Shown: positions 17,121-25,802 of the stretch, piece by piece
Numbering within the stretch: position 1 is the first letter of the stretch
Layout: every line of letters starts with the position of its first letter
Program-made: the position numbers and the translations under genes
Source of the DNA: Tenacibaculum ovolyticum DSM 18103
GTDB lineage: Bacteria > Bacteroidota > Bacteroidia > Flavobacteriales > Flavobacteriaceae
DNA length: 64,000 bases
Direction of reading: 5' to 3'
Assembly: GCF_000430545.1 (NCBI RefSeq)
Contig: NZ_AUMF01000019.1
Span: 29,891-93,890, forward strand
The notes under the pieces: model-generated
Seen by the model: the letters and a program-made list of their open reading frames with translations, nothing else
Told to the model about the DNA's origin: nothing
The model's database searches: none

Positions 17121-17155
17121 AAAAAAAACTTAGAATTAATTCTAAGTTTTTTTTT
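17121..17155 (+). terminator. Terminator after the lipoprotein gene
   Basis: AACTTAGAATT pairs with AATTCTAAGTT and the stem is extended by A and T runs, a typical intrinsic terminator. Confidence 0.9.
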
Positions 17156-17179
17156 GTTTAAATTTGAAAAAAAAGAATC

Positions 17180-18316
17180 ATGAAAATTAAACTTTCTTTC
17201 TTACTATTTACACTTACCATTTTTTCTTATGGACAGCAAAAGGCTGTCTCTAGAGACTGGACTTCATTTGTTCAAACAATTGATATCAATTCAAATTCAA
17301 AAAAGAAATTTAAATTAATCGCAAACCTAAAAGTTAAGCCTAACGATAGTAAAGCATGGGCAGGTATATGGGTTAGGATTGATACCAAAGATGGTGAACC
17401 TGGTTTTTTTGATAATATGAGCGACAGAAAAGTAAAAATTAATCAGTGGAAAGAATATACAATTGAAGGTGAGATTGGAAAAAATTCAAAATCTTTAAGT
17501 TTTGGAGGTTTATGCTTATATAATGGTGAATTTTTATTTGATAATTTTAAATTACTTATTGAAGGTGATAATGGTAAATTTCAAAAATTAAATATCTCTA
17601 ATAATGATTTTGAAAGCGATATAATAAATAACGTAATTGAAAATTGGAATGAAGCCATTATTAGTAATAAAACTGTTAGAGTTAAAGAATACTCATTAAC
17701 AACTAGTAATGATAGTTTTTCAGGAAAAAAATCTCTTCTAATTTCTGGTAGAGGTATAAAAGTTCCTGAACAAGAAGATGGTAAAATAGGGAAGGAAAAT
17801 GCTGAGAATCCGGAAATTGAAAGTATGATTTCTATGTTAGAAGATTTAAAAGCTAGAGTTGAAAGAATTGTAAAAGACTTACCACAAGAACACGTAGATC
17901 ATTTACATGATGTTAAAGCAAATCGAATTGGAGCCTTAATAATGCATTTAGCTGCTGCTGAAGCCTATTATCAAAAATATACTTTTAATAAAACTCTTGT
18001 TAACAAAACAAATGAAAATATTTGGGATGCGGGAATGAATTTAGAGACTAAAGGTAGAGATGTTTTACAAGGAAAACCAATTAGCTATTATTTAAAAATT
18101 TATAATAATGTTAGACAAAAAACTATTGAAGAGCTAAGAAAGAAGGATGATAAATGGTTTAAAAGTGTTAATCCTGGAAAAGGAATTTCAAATCAATATG
18201 CTTGGTTTCATGTAATGGAACATCAATCGAGTCATTTAGGTCAAATTTTGTTTTTAAAAAAGAGACTACCTGAACTAAAAAAGAAAGTGAAAATAAAAGG
18301 AGTTGTTAAACACTAA
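17180..18316 (+). CDS. Exported protein with C-terminal DinB-like domain
   Basis: The 378-residue protein has a signal peptide (about residues 1-18), a beta-rich N-domain of about 180 residues (KAWAGIWVRIDTKDG, SFGGLCLYNGEFLFDNFKLLIEGDNG) that resembles carbohydrate-binding modules, and a four-helix C-domain of about 150 residues. The latter shows the DinB-type metal ligands: IMHLAAAEAYY near residue 255 and HVMEHQSSHLGQI near 352. DinB-superfamily proteins are usually cytoplasmic thiol-dependent S-transferases, so an exported version with a beta module is unusual. Confidence 0.82.
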   Translation: MKIKLSFLLFTLTIFSYGQQKAVSRDWTSFVQTIDINSNSKKKFKLIANLKVKPNDSKAWAGIWVRIDTKDGEPGFFDNMSDRKVKINQWKEYTIEGEIGKNSKSLSFGGLCLYNGEFLFDNFKLLIEGDNGKFQKLNISNNDFESDIINNVIENWNEAIISNKTVRVKEYSLTTSNDSFSGKKSLLISGRGIKVPEQEDGKIGKENAENPEIESMISMLEDLKARVERIVKDLPQEHVDHLHDVKANRIGALIMHLAAAEAYYQKYTFNKTLVNKTNENIWDAGMNLETKGRDVLQGKPISYYLKIYNNVRQKTIEELRKKDDKWFKSVNPGKGISNQYAWFHVMEHQSSHLGQILFLKKRLPELKKKVKIKGVVKH

Positions 18317-18318
18317 AT

Positions 18319-18354
18319 AAAAAACTCGATACTAATGTTAGTATCGAGTTTTTT
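18319..18354. terminator. Bidirectional terminator between convergent genes
   Basis: Seventeen-base arms (AAAAAACTCGATACTAA and complement) with a TG loop lie between the DinB-fold gene and the convergent universal stress protein gene. Confidence 0.9.
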
Positions 18355-18367
18355 GTTTTGCAATCTT

Positions 18368-19204
18368 TTATTTAATTTTAAATGAAAGTATTGGTAATTC
18401 ACTGTGATTTGCAATATCTTCAGCAATACTACCTTCAAAGAAATGAGAAATCCCTTTTCTTCCATGAGTCGCTACTGCAACAATATCTGCTTTACTTTTA
18501 TTAGCAAAATATAGTACTCCTTGCTCTACAGTATAATCAAAGACTATTTTCACTTCATTTACTTTACTAATATCCTCATTTGTTTTGTTAAAAAAGGAAA
18601 CCATCTTTTCTTCTACTTCTTTAGAGCTACTAAATTTAGCAGAAGGTGTATTAACATATACCAATTGTATATCACAACCTAATTTTCCGAAAAAAGTTTT
18701 AGCTTTCAAATAAGGAGCAACATCATCATCAGAAAAATCGCATGCAAAAACAACTTTCTCTATTTCTTTAGTAATCGGCTTATCTTTAATAACCAATACA
18801 GGTACATTTGCATGACGTATTACTCTTTCTGTATTAGAACCAATAAACATTTCTTTGAGTCCGCTAGTACCTTTAGATCCCATAATAATAAAATCTACAC
18901 CTTCTTCTTTAGCTAACTCATCTAGTTCACTAAATATCTTAAAATGCTTAATTATAGGAGTTACTTTTACATCTGATAAATATTCCTTCTGTAAAAAAGC
19001 GTTAATTTTTTTCTCTGCTAATTTTAAGTAAAAGAAAGCCTCTTCACTTGAAGAAGTGTCTGATTGGGTAATTACTGCGTTTGAAAGTTCAAGCATATGA
19101 ACTACAATGATTTCTGCATTGTTTTTTTTTGCTATAAAAGCAGCTGTTTGTAATGCATTTTCTGAATAAATTGAAAAATCTACAGGGACTATAATTTTTT
19201 TCAT
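18368..19204 (-). CDS. Tandem universal stress protein (UspA family)
   Basis: The 278-residue protein contains two Usp domains. The first ends with the ATP-binding signature GSKGTSGLKEMFIGSNTERVIRHA near residue 120; the second ends with ATHGRKGISHFFEGSIAEDIANHS near residue 255. Tandem Usp proteins bind nucleotides and act in oxygen limitation and stress. The gene is transcribed alone from a promoter with an FNR-like dyad (19264-19277) placed exactly as in the ccoS and ccoI promoters, which fits induction under low oxygen. Confidence 0.94.
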   Translation of the reverse strand: MKKIIVPVDFSIYSENALQTAAFIAKKNNAEIIVVHMLELSNAVITQSDTSSSEEAFFYLKLAEKKINAFLQKEYLSDVKVTPIIKHFKIFSELDELAKEEGVDFIIMGSKGTSGLKEMFIGSNTERVIRHANVPVLVIKDKPITKEIEKVVFACDFSDDDVAPYLKAKTFFGKLGCDIQLVYVNTPSAKFSSSKEVEEKMVSFFNKTNEDISKVNEVKIVFDYTVEQGVLYFANKSKADIVAVATHGRKGISHFFEGSIAEDIANHSELPILSFKIK

Positions 19205-19233
19205 AAGATTATAATTTTGGTTTAACTTCTAAT

Positions 19234-19277
19234 CTAAGTTACTTAAAATAGGGCTTATAAAGTATGACTTTTATCAT
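19234..19277 (-). promoter_or_regulatory. FNR-like site and -7 box of the usp gene
   Basis: On the minus strand, the dyad ATGAC-TTTT-ATCAT occupies 19264-19277 and a near-consensus -7 box TAACTTAG occupies 19234-19241. The dyad centre is 36.5 bases from the last base of the -7 box, giving a position near -42, as for class II FNR activation. Operation by the Fnr-type protein at 31500 is inference. Confidence 0.65.
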
Positions 19278-19287
19278 CCTTAATTTT

Positions 19288-19986
19288 TTAATGACACCCT
19301 TCTATAGAATCTACAAAGTTTTTAACTGGTAATGGAGAAACATAGGGTATTCCTAATCCTAAACCTCTAAGTATAAATAATATTCCGATAAGAACAACTA
19401 CATACGGAATTGCTTGTTGAATTCTTTTACGTGTTATTCCATTTGTAAAATTACCAAGGTAAACAACGGTTGTCATTAACGGAACTGTACCTAAACCAAA
19501 AATAAACATATACAAACTACCTGAAAGTGAATTTGTAGTTGCTAATGCTCCAAAAATGGCCATATATACCAATCCGCAAGGAAGAAAACCGTTTAAAAAA
19601 CCAATGGTAAAAAAAGTATCATTTCTTTTTTTCTTAAGTTCTTTTCCTAATGAAGATTTTACTTTCATAACCAATCTATTTATTGATTTTGAGAAGTTGT
19701 ATTTCTGAAAAGTTTTAGGTAATAAGATTACTAGAATCATTGATATTCCAACTATAATTGATAGTTGTTGTTGAAAACCAAAAAAGTAAAATCCTTTTCC
19801 TAAGAAACCGAATAACAATCCTATTAAACTATATGTAAATAGTCGTCCTAGATGATAACTCGCAACTTGAAATAACTGCTTTAGTTTATTTGTTCTATCA
19901 ACAGGCAGCATAAAAGCTATAGGCCCACACATACCAATGCAATGAAAACTACCTAACAAACCTAATATGATTGCAGAAACAAACAT
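19288..19986 (-). CDS. TauE/SafE- or DsbD_2-type membrane protein of the cbb3 cluster
   Basis: The 232-residue protein has about six membrane segments and the start motif GLLGSFHCIGMCGPIAFM, with the GFLNGFLPCGLVYMA repeat in the middle, the pattern of the sulfite-exporter/DsbD_2-like family. Members beside cbb3 oxidase genes are thought to help copper or thiol supply for oxidase assembly. The cysteines (C16, C20 and C134 or so) could bind copper or carry electrons. It overlaps fixH by one base and is the last gene of the ccoS-led operon. Confidence 0.85.
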   Translation of the reverse strand: MFVSAIILGLLGSFHCIGMCGPIAFMLPVDRTNKLKQLFQVASYHLGRLFTYSLIGLLFGFLGKGFYFFGFQQQLSIIVGISMILVILLPKTFQKYNFSKSINRLVMKVKSSLGKELKKKRNDTFFTIGFLNGFLPCGLVYMAIFGALATTNSLSGSLYMFIFGLGTVPLMTTVVYLGNFTNGITRKRIQQAIPYVVVLIGILFILRGLGLGIPYVSPLPVKNFVDSIEGCH

Positions 19987-20432
19987 TAGTAGTTTATCTC
20001 TTTCTCAAATAAATATGCCTTATTTTTGTAGTCCCAAGAAACTATAATGTTCCAACGACCACCTAACAAACGTTTCTCAGGCACGAGCAAATATGTATTG
20101 GAAATTGAAATCGGAATTTCAAAATCCAATTGCTTATTAGATGGTCTATATAGGAACACTTTTCCTTTTATATCTTTAGGGTTAAATTCTGTTGGAAAAT
20201 AGATTTTTAACCCTTCTGATATTCTTTTTATCTTAATATTTTCGTTTAATTCTTTTGCATTTTTTGTTGCATTTATGTTTCCTTGAAATTCTAATTCTTT
20301 TTTATAATATTCTTCAGATACTAAATCATGATTATAATTTTCACCTGTACTCATTGATATAACGAAATACATAATAAAACTCATAAATCCTATAATTGCA
20401 ATTACTATACCCGTGCCCCAGTTTAGTTTCAT
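19986..20432 (-). CDS. fixH: FixH/CcoH, cbb3 oxidase assembly protein
   Basis: The 148-residue protein has one N-terminal membrane segment (GTGIVIAIIGFMSFIMYFVISMS) and a periplasmic beta domain with DLVSEEYYKKELEFQGNINATKNA, the FixH signature. FixH/CcoH stabilises or matures the cbb3 cytochrome oxidase. The ATG start overlaps the following safE gene by one base. It follows ccoG by 124 bases, a gap that contains a REP-like palindrome at 20450-20473. Confidence 0.9.
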   Translation of the reverse strand: MKLNWGTGIVIAIIGFMSFIMYFVISMSTGENYNHDLVSEEYYKKELEFQGNINATKNAKELNENIKIKRISEGLKIYFPTEFNPKDIKGKVFLYRPSNKQLDFEIPISISNTYLLVPEKRLLGGRWNIIVSWDYKNKAYLFEKEINY

Positions 20433-20449
20433 TTTTATTATTTTTTATG

Positions 20450-20473
20450 TCAGGTCGAGCGCAGTCGAGACCT
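20450..20473 (-). repeat. REP-like palindromic element, copy 1
   Basis: The minus strand reads AGGTCTCGACTGCGCTCGAC followed by CTGA, an imperfect palindrome. It stands out for its GC content in an AT-rich gap between ccoG and fixH. A diverged copy lies at 27221-27241. This core is, as I recall, a common interspersed element of flavobacterial genomes. Confidence 0.65.
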
Positions 20474-20556
20474 ATTTTTACTAACCTCTCGCAAACTACG
20501 TTTCTATCTTCAAAGTAAAATATTTTTACTTTTCAATAATGTTCGAGGTAACAAAA

Positions 20557-21978
20557 TTATCGATAACTTCTTGGTCCTAAAAAATTAGTTTTAGTGGTTT
20601 CTATTAATTTATCTCCACTATAAACACCTATTCTAAGATTTATTTTATCTTTTTTCATTTCAGATTGATGCAACTCTATAAATAATGTTCCTTCAGCTAA
20701 TCCTTGCTTTGGAACTTCAAAGTCTTGATGTGTTACTGTTTCTATTTTTCCTTTATGAGATAATAGTTTGTAACTAACATCATCAATCTGTTTTGTTGTT
20801 TTATTAATTACTTTATAAGTATAAATATTACTTATAATTCCGTTTTCTTTATGTTCATATAATTGTCCTGGTAATCTTAAAATAGTTGCTTCAACATCAT
20901 TCCTTAAAAATAACATTCCTATTAAAACAGCTATTAAAATTCCTAAGACAGCCGTATAGCCTTTCATTCTAGCTGTAAACTGAAAAGGTGTTTTCTTTTC
21001 TATGTTTTCTTCACTTGCAAAACGAATTAATCCTTTAGGAAAACCTACTTTTTCCATAATATGATCACATTCATCAATACAAGCTGTACAGTTTACACAT
21101 TCTAACTGTGTACCATTTCTAATATCTATACCTGTAGGACAAACATTTACACACTGAAAACAGTCTATACAATCTCCTTTACCTGTTGTTGCTCTATCCT
21201 CTTTTTTACTAAACTTAGCCCTTCCCTTTTCACCTTCACCACGTACGTGATCATAAGCTACATTAATTGTTTTATTATCTAATAAAACTCCTTGTAACCT
21301 ACCATAAGGACAAGCAATAATACATACTTGTTCTCTAAACCAAGCAAATATGAAATAGAAAACTCCTGTAAATATTAATAATGATATTAAGGTGCTTGTA
21401 TTATCAAACGGGTTACCTGTTATATAGCTTATAACGGTATCTCCACCAATTAAATAAGCTAAAAACACATTTGCTATTAAAAATGAAATGATAAAGAAGA
21501 TAAACCACTTTAATAACCTCTTTTTAATCTTTTCTGAATTCCAAGGTTGCTTTTCTAAACGAATTTGCTTTCCTCTATCTCCATCAATCCAATACTCAAT
21601 TTTTCTAAAAACCATTTCTAAAAATATGGTTTGCGGACAAATCCATCCACAGAAAATCCGACCAAAAACTACGGTAAATAGAATAATAAATACCACGCCT
21701 ACAATCATTGAAACCACTAACAAATGAAAGTCTTGTGGCCAAAAAGGAAACCCAAAAATATTAAACTTCCGTTTTATAACATTAAATAATAAAAACTGGT
21801 TCCCATTTATTTTTATAAACGGAGCAGCTAATAAAATTAACAGCAAAAAATAACTAACGTAAGATCTGTATTTATAAAATCTTCCACTTGGTTTTTTTGG
21901 ATACACCCAAGCACGTTTACCTTCACTATTTATAGTACCAATACTGTCTCTAAATTGTTCGTTCTCGGGTGTTTCCAT
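20557..21978 (-). CDS. ccoG: CcoG, cbb3 oxidase accessory ferredoxin (FixG)
   Basis: The 473-residue protein has about five membrane segments and two 4Fe-4S motifs in the second half (CIDCFQCVNVCP and CVNCTACIDECDH). The GRIFCGWICPQTIFLEMVFRKIEYWIDG loop and HVRGEGEKGRAKFSKKEDR are diagnostic for CcoG, which acts as a Cu(II) reductase supplying Cu(I) to the oxidase. It follows ccoP by 45 bases in the ccoS-led operon. The Ig-like C-terminus (about residues 380-470) is the typical FixG_C domain. Confidence 0.96.
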   Translation of the reverse strand: METPENEQFRDSIGTINSEGKRAWVYPKKPSGRFYKYRSYVSYFLLLILLAAPFIKINGNQFLLFNVIKRKFNIFGFPFWPQDFHLLVVSMIVGVVFIILFTVVFGRIFCGWICPQTIFLEMVFRKIEYWIDGDRGKQIRLEKQPWNSEKIKKRLLKWFIFFIISFLIANVFLAYLIGGDTVISYITGNPFDNTSTLISLLIFTGVFYFIFAWFREQVCIIACPYGRLQGVLLDNKTINVAYDHVRGEGEKGRAKFSKKEDRATTGKGDCIDCFQCVNVCPTGIDIRNGTQLECVNCTACIDECDHIMEKVGFPKGLIRFASEENIEKKTPFQFTARMKGYTAVLGILIAVLIGMLFLRNDVEATILRLPGQLYEHKENGIISNIYTYKVINKTTKQIDDVSYKLLSHKGKIETVTHQDFEVPKQGLAEGTLFIELHQSEMKKDKINLRIGVYSGDKLIETTKTNFLGPRSYR

Positions 21979-22023
21979 TACTAACTATTAAAAAACCTCA
22001 ATTATTAATTATCTTTTATACTT

Positions 22024-23103
22024 TTATTCACCTTCATATAATTCTCCTTGCGCAGGCTTCGCTTTTGCTGGTGTGGTACCTTGCATAGACATAATATAAC
22101 TTGCTACTTTTTGTATATCTTTTGGTTTTAAAGTTTTACCCCAAGCAACCATTCCTTTTCCGTCTCTACCCCCATTTGTAATAGTGGCAAATACATTTTT
22201 AATACCACCTCCTAAAAGCCAATATTTATCGGTTAAATTGGGTCCAATTCCTCCACCACCATCGCCAATATGACATGCAGCACAGTTTAATTTATATACA
22301 GCTTTTCCTCTTTTTAAATCAGCTTCTGATGTTAAAATTGTTACTGTTTCTGCATCAATAATTGCTTCTTTAGATGTTGATCTGAAAGCGGCTAATTCTT
22401 TTTTAGCTTTTGCTACAGATTGCGCATATTCCATATCTTGCGTATACCCATCTAACACTTCAAATCGTACTAAATAAACAACTGCAAAAATTATAGTTCC
22501 ATAAAACATATATACCCACCATGGCGGTAACGTATTGTCTAATTCTTTAATACCATCATAATTATGATCTAAGATAATTTCTTCTTCTTGCTCTACAGCT
22601 TTGGCTTCTGTCCATTTTGTTATTAACTTTTTAGCCCAAGCCCAATGATCTACCTCATCAGGGTTTATTCCTGCTTTAACCATTGCAGTGTCTTCAATTT
22701 TCTTAACTCCTAATATGGTAAGAACTTCTTTTGCCAAAATAACCGAACCAAAGGCTATAATACCTAGCCAAACTATTGGATTCTCTAAAACATTAAAAGG
22801 TTTTACATAAGAACTAATAGCTTCTGCTAATACAAAAGGTGTTGAAAATGTAAACAAGAATGAAATAACCGATTGAACTCTTGTATAGTTTTTCGGTATT
22901 GATTCGTTAGCTTTATTTACAACGGTATTCGATAAAACTTCTTTTAAAAGAATAACTAATCCAAAACCTATTGTAATGTACCAGACTACTGGGTTTTCTA
23001 AAAAATTAAAAGGTTCTTTATATGCCTTAAATGCCTCTGCTAAAATAAACGGCATTGAAAAAACAAAAAGAAAAGATACTATTGATTGAATATATTTTTT
23101 CAT
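22024..23103 (-). CDS. ccoP: CcoP, cbb3 oxidase cytochrome c subunit with duplicated N-terminus
   Basis: The 359-residue protein ends in a monohaem cytochrome c domain: CAACH at residues 274-278 and distal Met about 318. The DUF-type N-part is unusual: residues 5-58 and 76-129 are a tandem duplicate (34 of 54 identical, both with PFN-LENP-VW and KEVL). Each repeat has one or two membrane segments. A further helix near 195-213 anchors the haem domain. Proteobacterial CcoP has two haems; one is usual in Bacteroidota. It lies between ccoQ and ccoG. Confidence 0.93.
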   Translation of the reverse strand: MKKYIQSIVSFLFVFSMPFILAEAFKAYKEPFNFLENPVVWYITIGFGLVILLKEVLSNTVVNKANESIPKNYTRVQSVISFLFTFSTPFVLAEAISSYVKPFNVLENPIVWLGIIAFGSVILAKEVLTILGVKKIEDTAMVKAGINPDEVDHWAWAKKLITKWTEAKAVEQEEEIILDHNYDGIKELDNTLPPWWVYMFYGTIIFAVVYLVRFEVLDGYTQDMEYAQSVAKAKKELAAFRSTSKEAIIDAETVTILTSEADLKRGKAVYKLNCAACHIGDGGGGIGPNLTDKYWLLGGGIKNVFATITNGGRDGKGMVAWGKTLKPKDIQKVASYIMSMQGTTPAKAKPAQGELYEGE

Positions 23104-23114
23104 AATAATTTGTT

Positions 23115-23282
23115 TTAGTCATTTAAAGGTAAATCACTTACCTTGCTTATGTATTCTTTTTTGGCTGTAAACACCCACCAAAATAACACCATAAAAAAGG
23201 TAAAGAATATTGTTAGTGAGATCATAGGGTATATTTCTATACCTGTAATACTCTCCATATGGTTTTTTACGAATTTTAACAT
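23115..23282 (-). CDS. ccoQ: CcoQ, small cbb3 oxidase subunit
   Basis: This 55-residue gene fills the gap between ccoNO and ccoP. It encodes MLKFVKNHMESITGIEIYP..., one membrane segment (ISLTIFFTFFMVLFWWVF) and a short tail TAKKEYISKVSDLPLND, the size and layout of CcoQ. CcoQ stabilises the oxidase complex. The start codon is five bases from the ccoNO stop and the stop is 11 bases from the ccoP start, so the reading is coupled. Confidence 0.88.
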   Translation of the reverse strand: MLKFVKNHMESITGIEIYPMISLTIFFTFFMVLFWWVFTAKKEYISKVSDLPLND

Positions 23283-23287
23283 GAGTT

Positions 23288-25489
23288 CTAGTTTTTAGTA
23301 CTTAATTGTTTTTGAACATCTTTTACCTTAATATCTGTACCTAATCTTTGTAAATAAGATATTAAAGCTACAATTTCTCTATCTTTCATTTCTATGAAAG
23401 TTTGTCCATTCTCTTCTGCATATTTCTTATCTGAAGCATAATTTTTAGCAAAGTCAGGATCTTGATGTAAATTCTCTTGAATTTTAGCTCCTTGAGCATC
23501 CATATTAGCTTGTGCATTTGCTATTTCCTCATCAGTATAAGGTACTCCTAAAGAAACCATTACCTTCATTTTATCTTCTGTAGCACTCTTATCTAATTTA
23601 CTTCTTACTAACCATTGATACGCAGGCATAATAGAACCTGGTGATGTACTTTGCGGATCATACATGTGATTTAAGTGCCAACTATCAGAATATTTGCTTC
23701 CAATTCTATGTAAATCTGGCCCTGTACGTTTAGACCCCCACAAGAACGGATGATCATATACAAATTCTCCTGCTTTAGAATACTCTCCATATCGCTCAAC
23801 TTCCGATCTAAATGGTCGTACCATTTGAGAGTGACATCCTACACATCCTTCTCTAATATAGATATCACGTCCTTCTAATTCTAAAGGTGAATATGGTTTT
23901 ACACTAGATATTGTTGGTATATTAGATTTAACTAATAATGTTGGTACAATCTGAACAACACCTCCTATTAAGATTGCTATAGTTGCATAAATTGTTAATT
24001 TTATTGGTTTTCTTTCTAACCAAGTATGCCATCCTTCTCCTTTTGTTCTGTTTTTAGAAACTTTTGTTAAAGGTGCTGCTTCTGCTAAATCATCAGTAAC
24101 ATCGGTACCAGATCTTACAGTTCTTATCATATTGTATAGCATTACAAATGCTCCTACAATAAACATACTACCTCCAATAGCACGCATCCAATACATTGGT
24201 ATAATTTCATTAACAGTTTCTAAGAAATTACCGTATGCTAATGTTCCGTCTGGATTAAATTGTTTCCACATAGAAGCTTGTACAAAACCTGCAACATACA
24301 TTGGTAATGCATACATTATGATTCCTAAAGTACCAATCCAAAAATGGAAATTAGCTAATGCTGTAGAGTATAATTTTGTTTTAAACATTCTTGGAACCAT
24401 CCAGTAAATCATACCGAAAGTAAAAAACCCATTCCAAGCTAAAGCACCAACGTGAACGTGTGCAATAATCCAATCACTAAAGTGTGCAATTGCATTTACA
24501 TTCTTTAAAGATAACATTGGTCCTTCAAAAGTTGCCATACCATAACCTGTAATTGCAACTACAAAGAATTTTAAAACAGGGTCGGTACGAACCTTATCCC
24601 AAGCTCCACGAAGTGTTAATAATCCGTTTATCATTCCTCCCCAAGAAGGTGCTAATAACATAATAGAAAATGCTACTCCTAAATTTTGAGCCCAAGTTGG
24701 TAATGCAGTATATAATAAGTGGTGAGGTCCTGCCCAGATATAAATAAAAATTAGCGACCAAAAGTGAACGATTGATAATCGATATGAATATACGGGTCTG
24801 TTTGCTGCTTTTGGAACAAAGTAATACATTAACCCTAAAAACGGTGTTGTTAAGAAAAATGCTACTGCATTATGCCCATACCACCATTGAACCAAAGCAT
24901 CTTGCACTCCTGCATATACAGAATAAGACTTTAAAAACCCTACTGGTAAAGCTAAACTATTAAATATATGTAATACTGCAACGGTTACAAAGGTTCCTAA
25001 ATAAAACCAAATAGCTACATATAAATGGCGTTGTCTTCTTTGAAGAATTGTCCAAATCATGTTTACACCAAAGGCTACCCAAACTAATGCAATTGCAATA
25101 TCTATGGGCCATTCTAACTCAGCATATTCTTTTGAACTTGTATACCCTAAAGGTAATGTAATTGCAGCTGCAACAATAATTAACTGCCATCCCCAAAAAT
25201 TAAAATTACTTAAGAAATCACTCGCCATACGTGCTTTAAGCAATCGTTGTAACGAATAATAAACCCCTGCGTAAATTGCATTTCCTACAAAAGCAAAAAT
25301 TACTGCATTTGTATGTAACGGACGTAAACGACCAAAACTTAACCATGAAATTCCGTCTGTTATATTTGGGAATAAAAACATTAATGCCAACAGTAAACCT
25401 ACTGAGAAACCTACAATTCCCCATAGTAGTGTGGCGTAAATGAATTTTTTCACGATCTTATTATCGTAATAAAATTGTTGCATTTCCAT
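23288..25489 (-). CDS. ccoN: Fused CcoN-CcoO, cbb3 oxidase subunits I and II
   Basis: The 733-residue protein joins a CcoN catalytic core (12 or more helices, HTNAVIFAFVGNAIY, WYGHNAVAFFLTTPFLG, GPHHLLYTALP, HVHVGALAWNG) to a CcoO domain beginning near residue 510 with one haem motif CVGCH and the SQMVRPF pattern. CcoN holds haem b and the haem b3-CuB site; CcoO passes electrons from CcoP. The fusion is typical for Bacteroidota. It follows ccoS by about 26 bases and is followed at once by ccoQ. Confidence 0.97.
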   Translation of the reverse strand: MEMQQFYYDNKIVKKFIYATLLWGIVGFSVGLLLALMFLFPNITDGISWLSFGRLRPLHTNAVIFAFVGNAIYAGVYYSLQRLLKARMASDFLSNFNFWGWQLIIVAAAITLPLGYTSSKEYAELEWPIDIAIALVWVAFGVNMIWTILQRRQRHLYVAIWFYLGTFVTVAVLHIFNSLALPVGFLKSYSVYAGVQDALVQWWYGHNAVAFFLTTPFLGLMYYFVPKAANRPVYSYRLSIVHFWSLIFIYIWAGPHHLLYTALPTWAQNLGVAFSIMLLAPSWGGMINGLLTLRGAWDKVRTDPVLKFFVVAITGYGMATFEGPMLSLKNVNAIAHFSDWIIAHVHVGALAWNGFFTFGMIYWMVPRMFKTKLYSTALANFHFWIGTLGIIMYALPMYVAGFVQASMWKQFNPDGTLAYGNFLETVNEIIPMYWMRAIGGSMFIVGAFVMLYNMIRTVRSGTDVTDDLAEAAPLTKVSKNRTKGEGWHTWLERKPIKLTIYATIAILIGGVVQIVPTLLVKSNIPTISSVKPYSPLELEGRDIYIREGCVGCHSQMVRPFRSEVERYGEYSKAGEFVYDHPFLWGSKRTGPDLHRIGSKYSDSWHLNHMYDPQSTSPGSIMPAYQWLVRSKLDKSATEDKMKVMVSLGVPYTDEEIANAQANMDAQGAKIQENLHQDPDFAKNYASDKKYAEENGQTFIEMKDREIVALISYLQRLGTDIKVKDVQKQLSTKN

Positions 25490-25515
25490 AATCTAATTGA
25501 ATTTAATATCTATTG

Positions 25516-25686
25516 TTAGTTATTGATTTTTGTTTCTTCTTTTACTAATTCGTCATCAAATAGCATACGAACAGATGGCGTATACGAATCATCGTATTGT
25601 CCATTTTTTACCGAAACGATAAATGCAATAAAAAAAATAATTGCCACTAATATACTTAGTGTAAGTAGTAAGTAAATAACGCTCAT
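25516..25686 (-). CDS. ccoS: CcoS, cbb3 oxidase maturation protein
   Basis: This 56-residue gene encodes MSVIYLLLTLSILVAIIFFIAFIVSVKNGQYDD..., the pattern of CcoS: a single membrane helix, then NGQYDD-Y-PSVRMLFDDEL. CcoS is needed to insert haem b and CuB into CcoN. As first gene of the operon it is preceded by a perfect -7 box and FNR-like dyad (25709-25752). Its stop is 26 bases upstream of the ccoNO ATG. Confidence 0.92.
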   Translation of the reverse strand: MSVIYLLLTLSILVAIIFFIAFIVSVKNGQYDDSYTPSVRMLFDDELVKEETKINN

Positions 25687-25708
25687 ATCTTGCCTGATAA
25701 TTGTTTTA

Positions 25709-25752
25709 CAAATTTAGTTTTGATGACCTTCTTAAAAAATGACAAATGTCAT
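25709..25752 (-). promoter_or_regulatory. FNR-like site and promoter of the cco operon
   Basis: On the minus strand the perfect dyad ATGAC-AAAT-GTCAT lies at 25739-25752 and a perfect -7 box TAAATTTG at 25709-25716. Their spacing, centre to last base of the box, is 36.5 bases, which places the dyad near -42. The site controls ccoS and what follows. Confidence 0.8.
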
Positions 25753-25802
25753 GTTTTATAGTTTTGTTAAGAAAAACTTAAAGTTAATCATTTTATTTAT
25801 AC

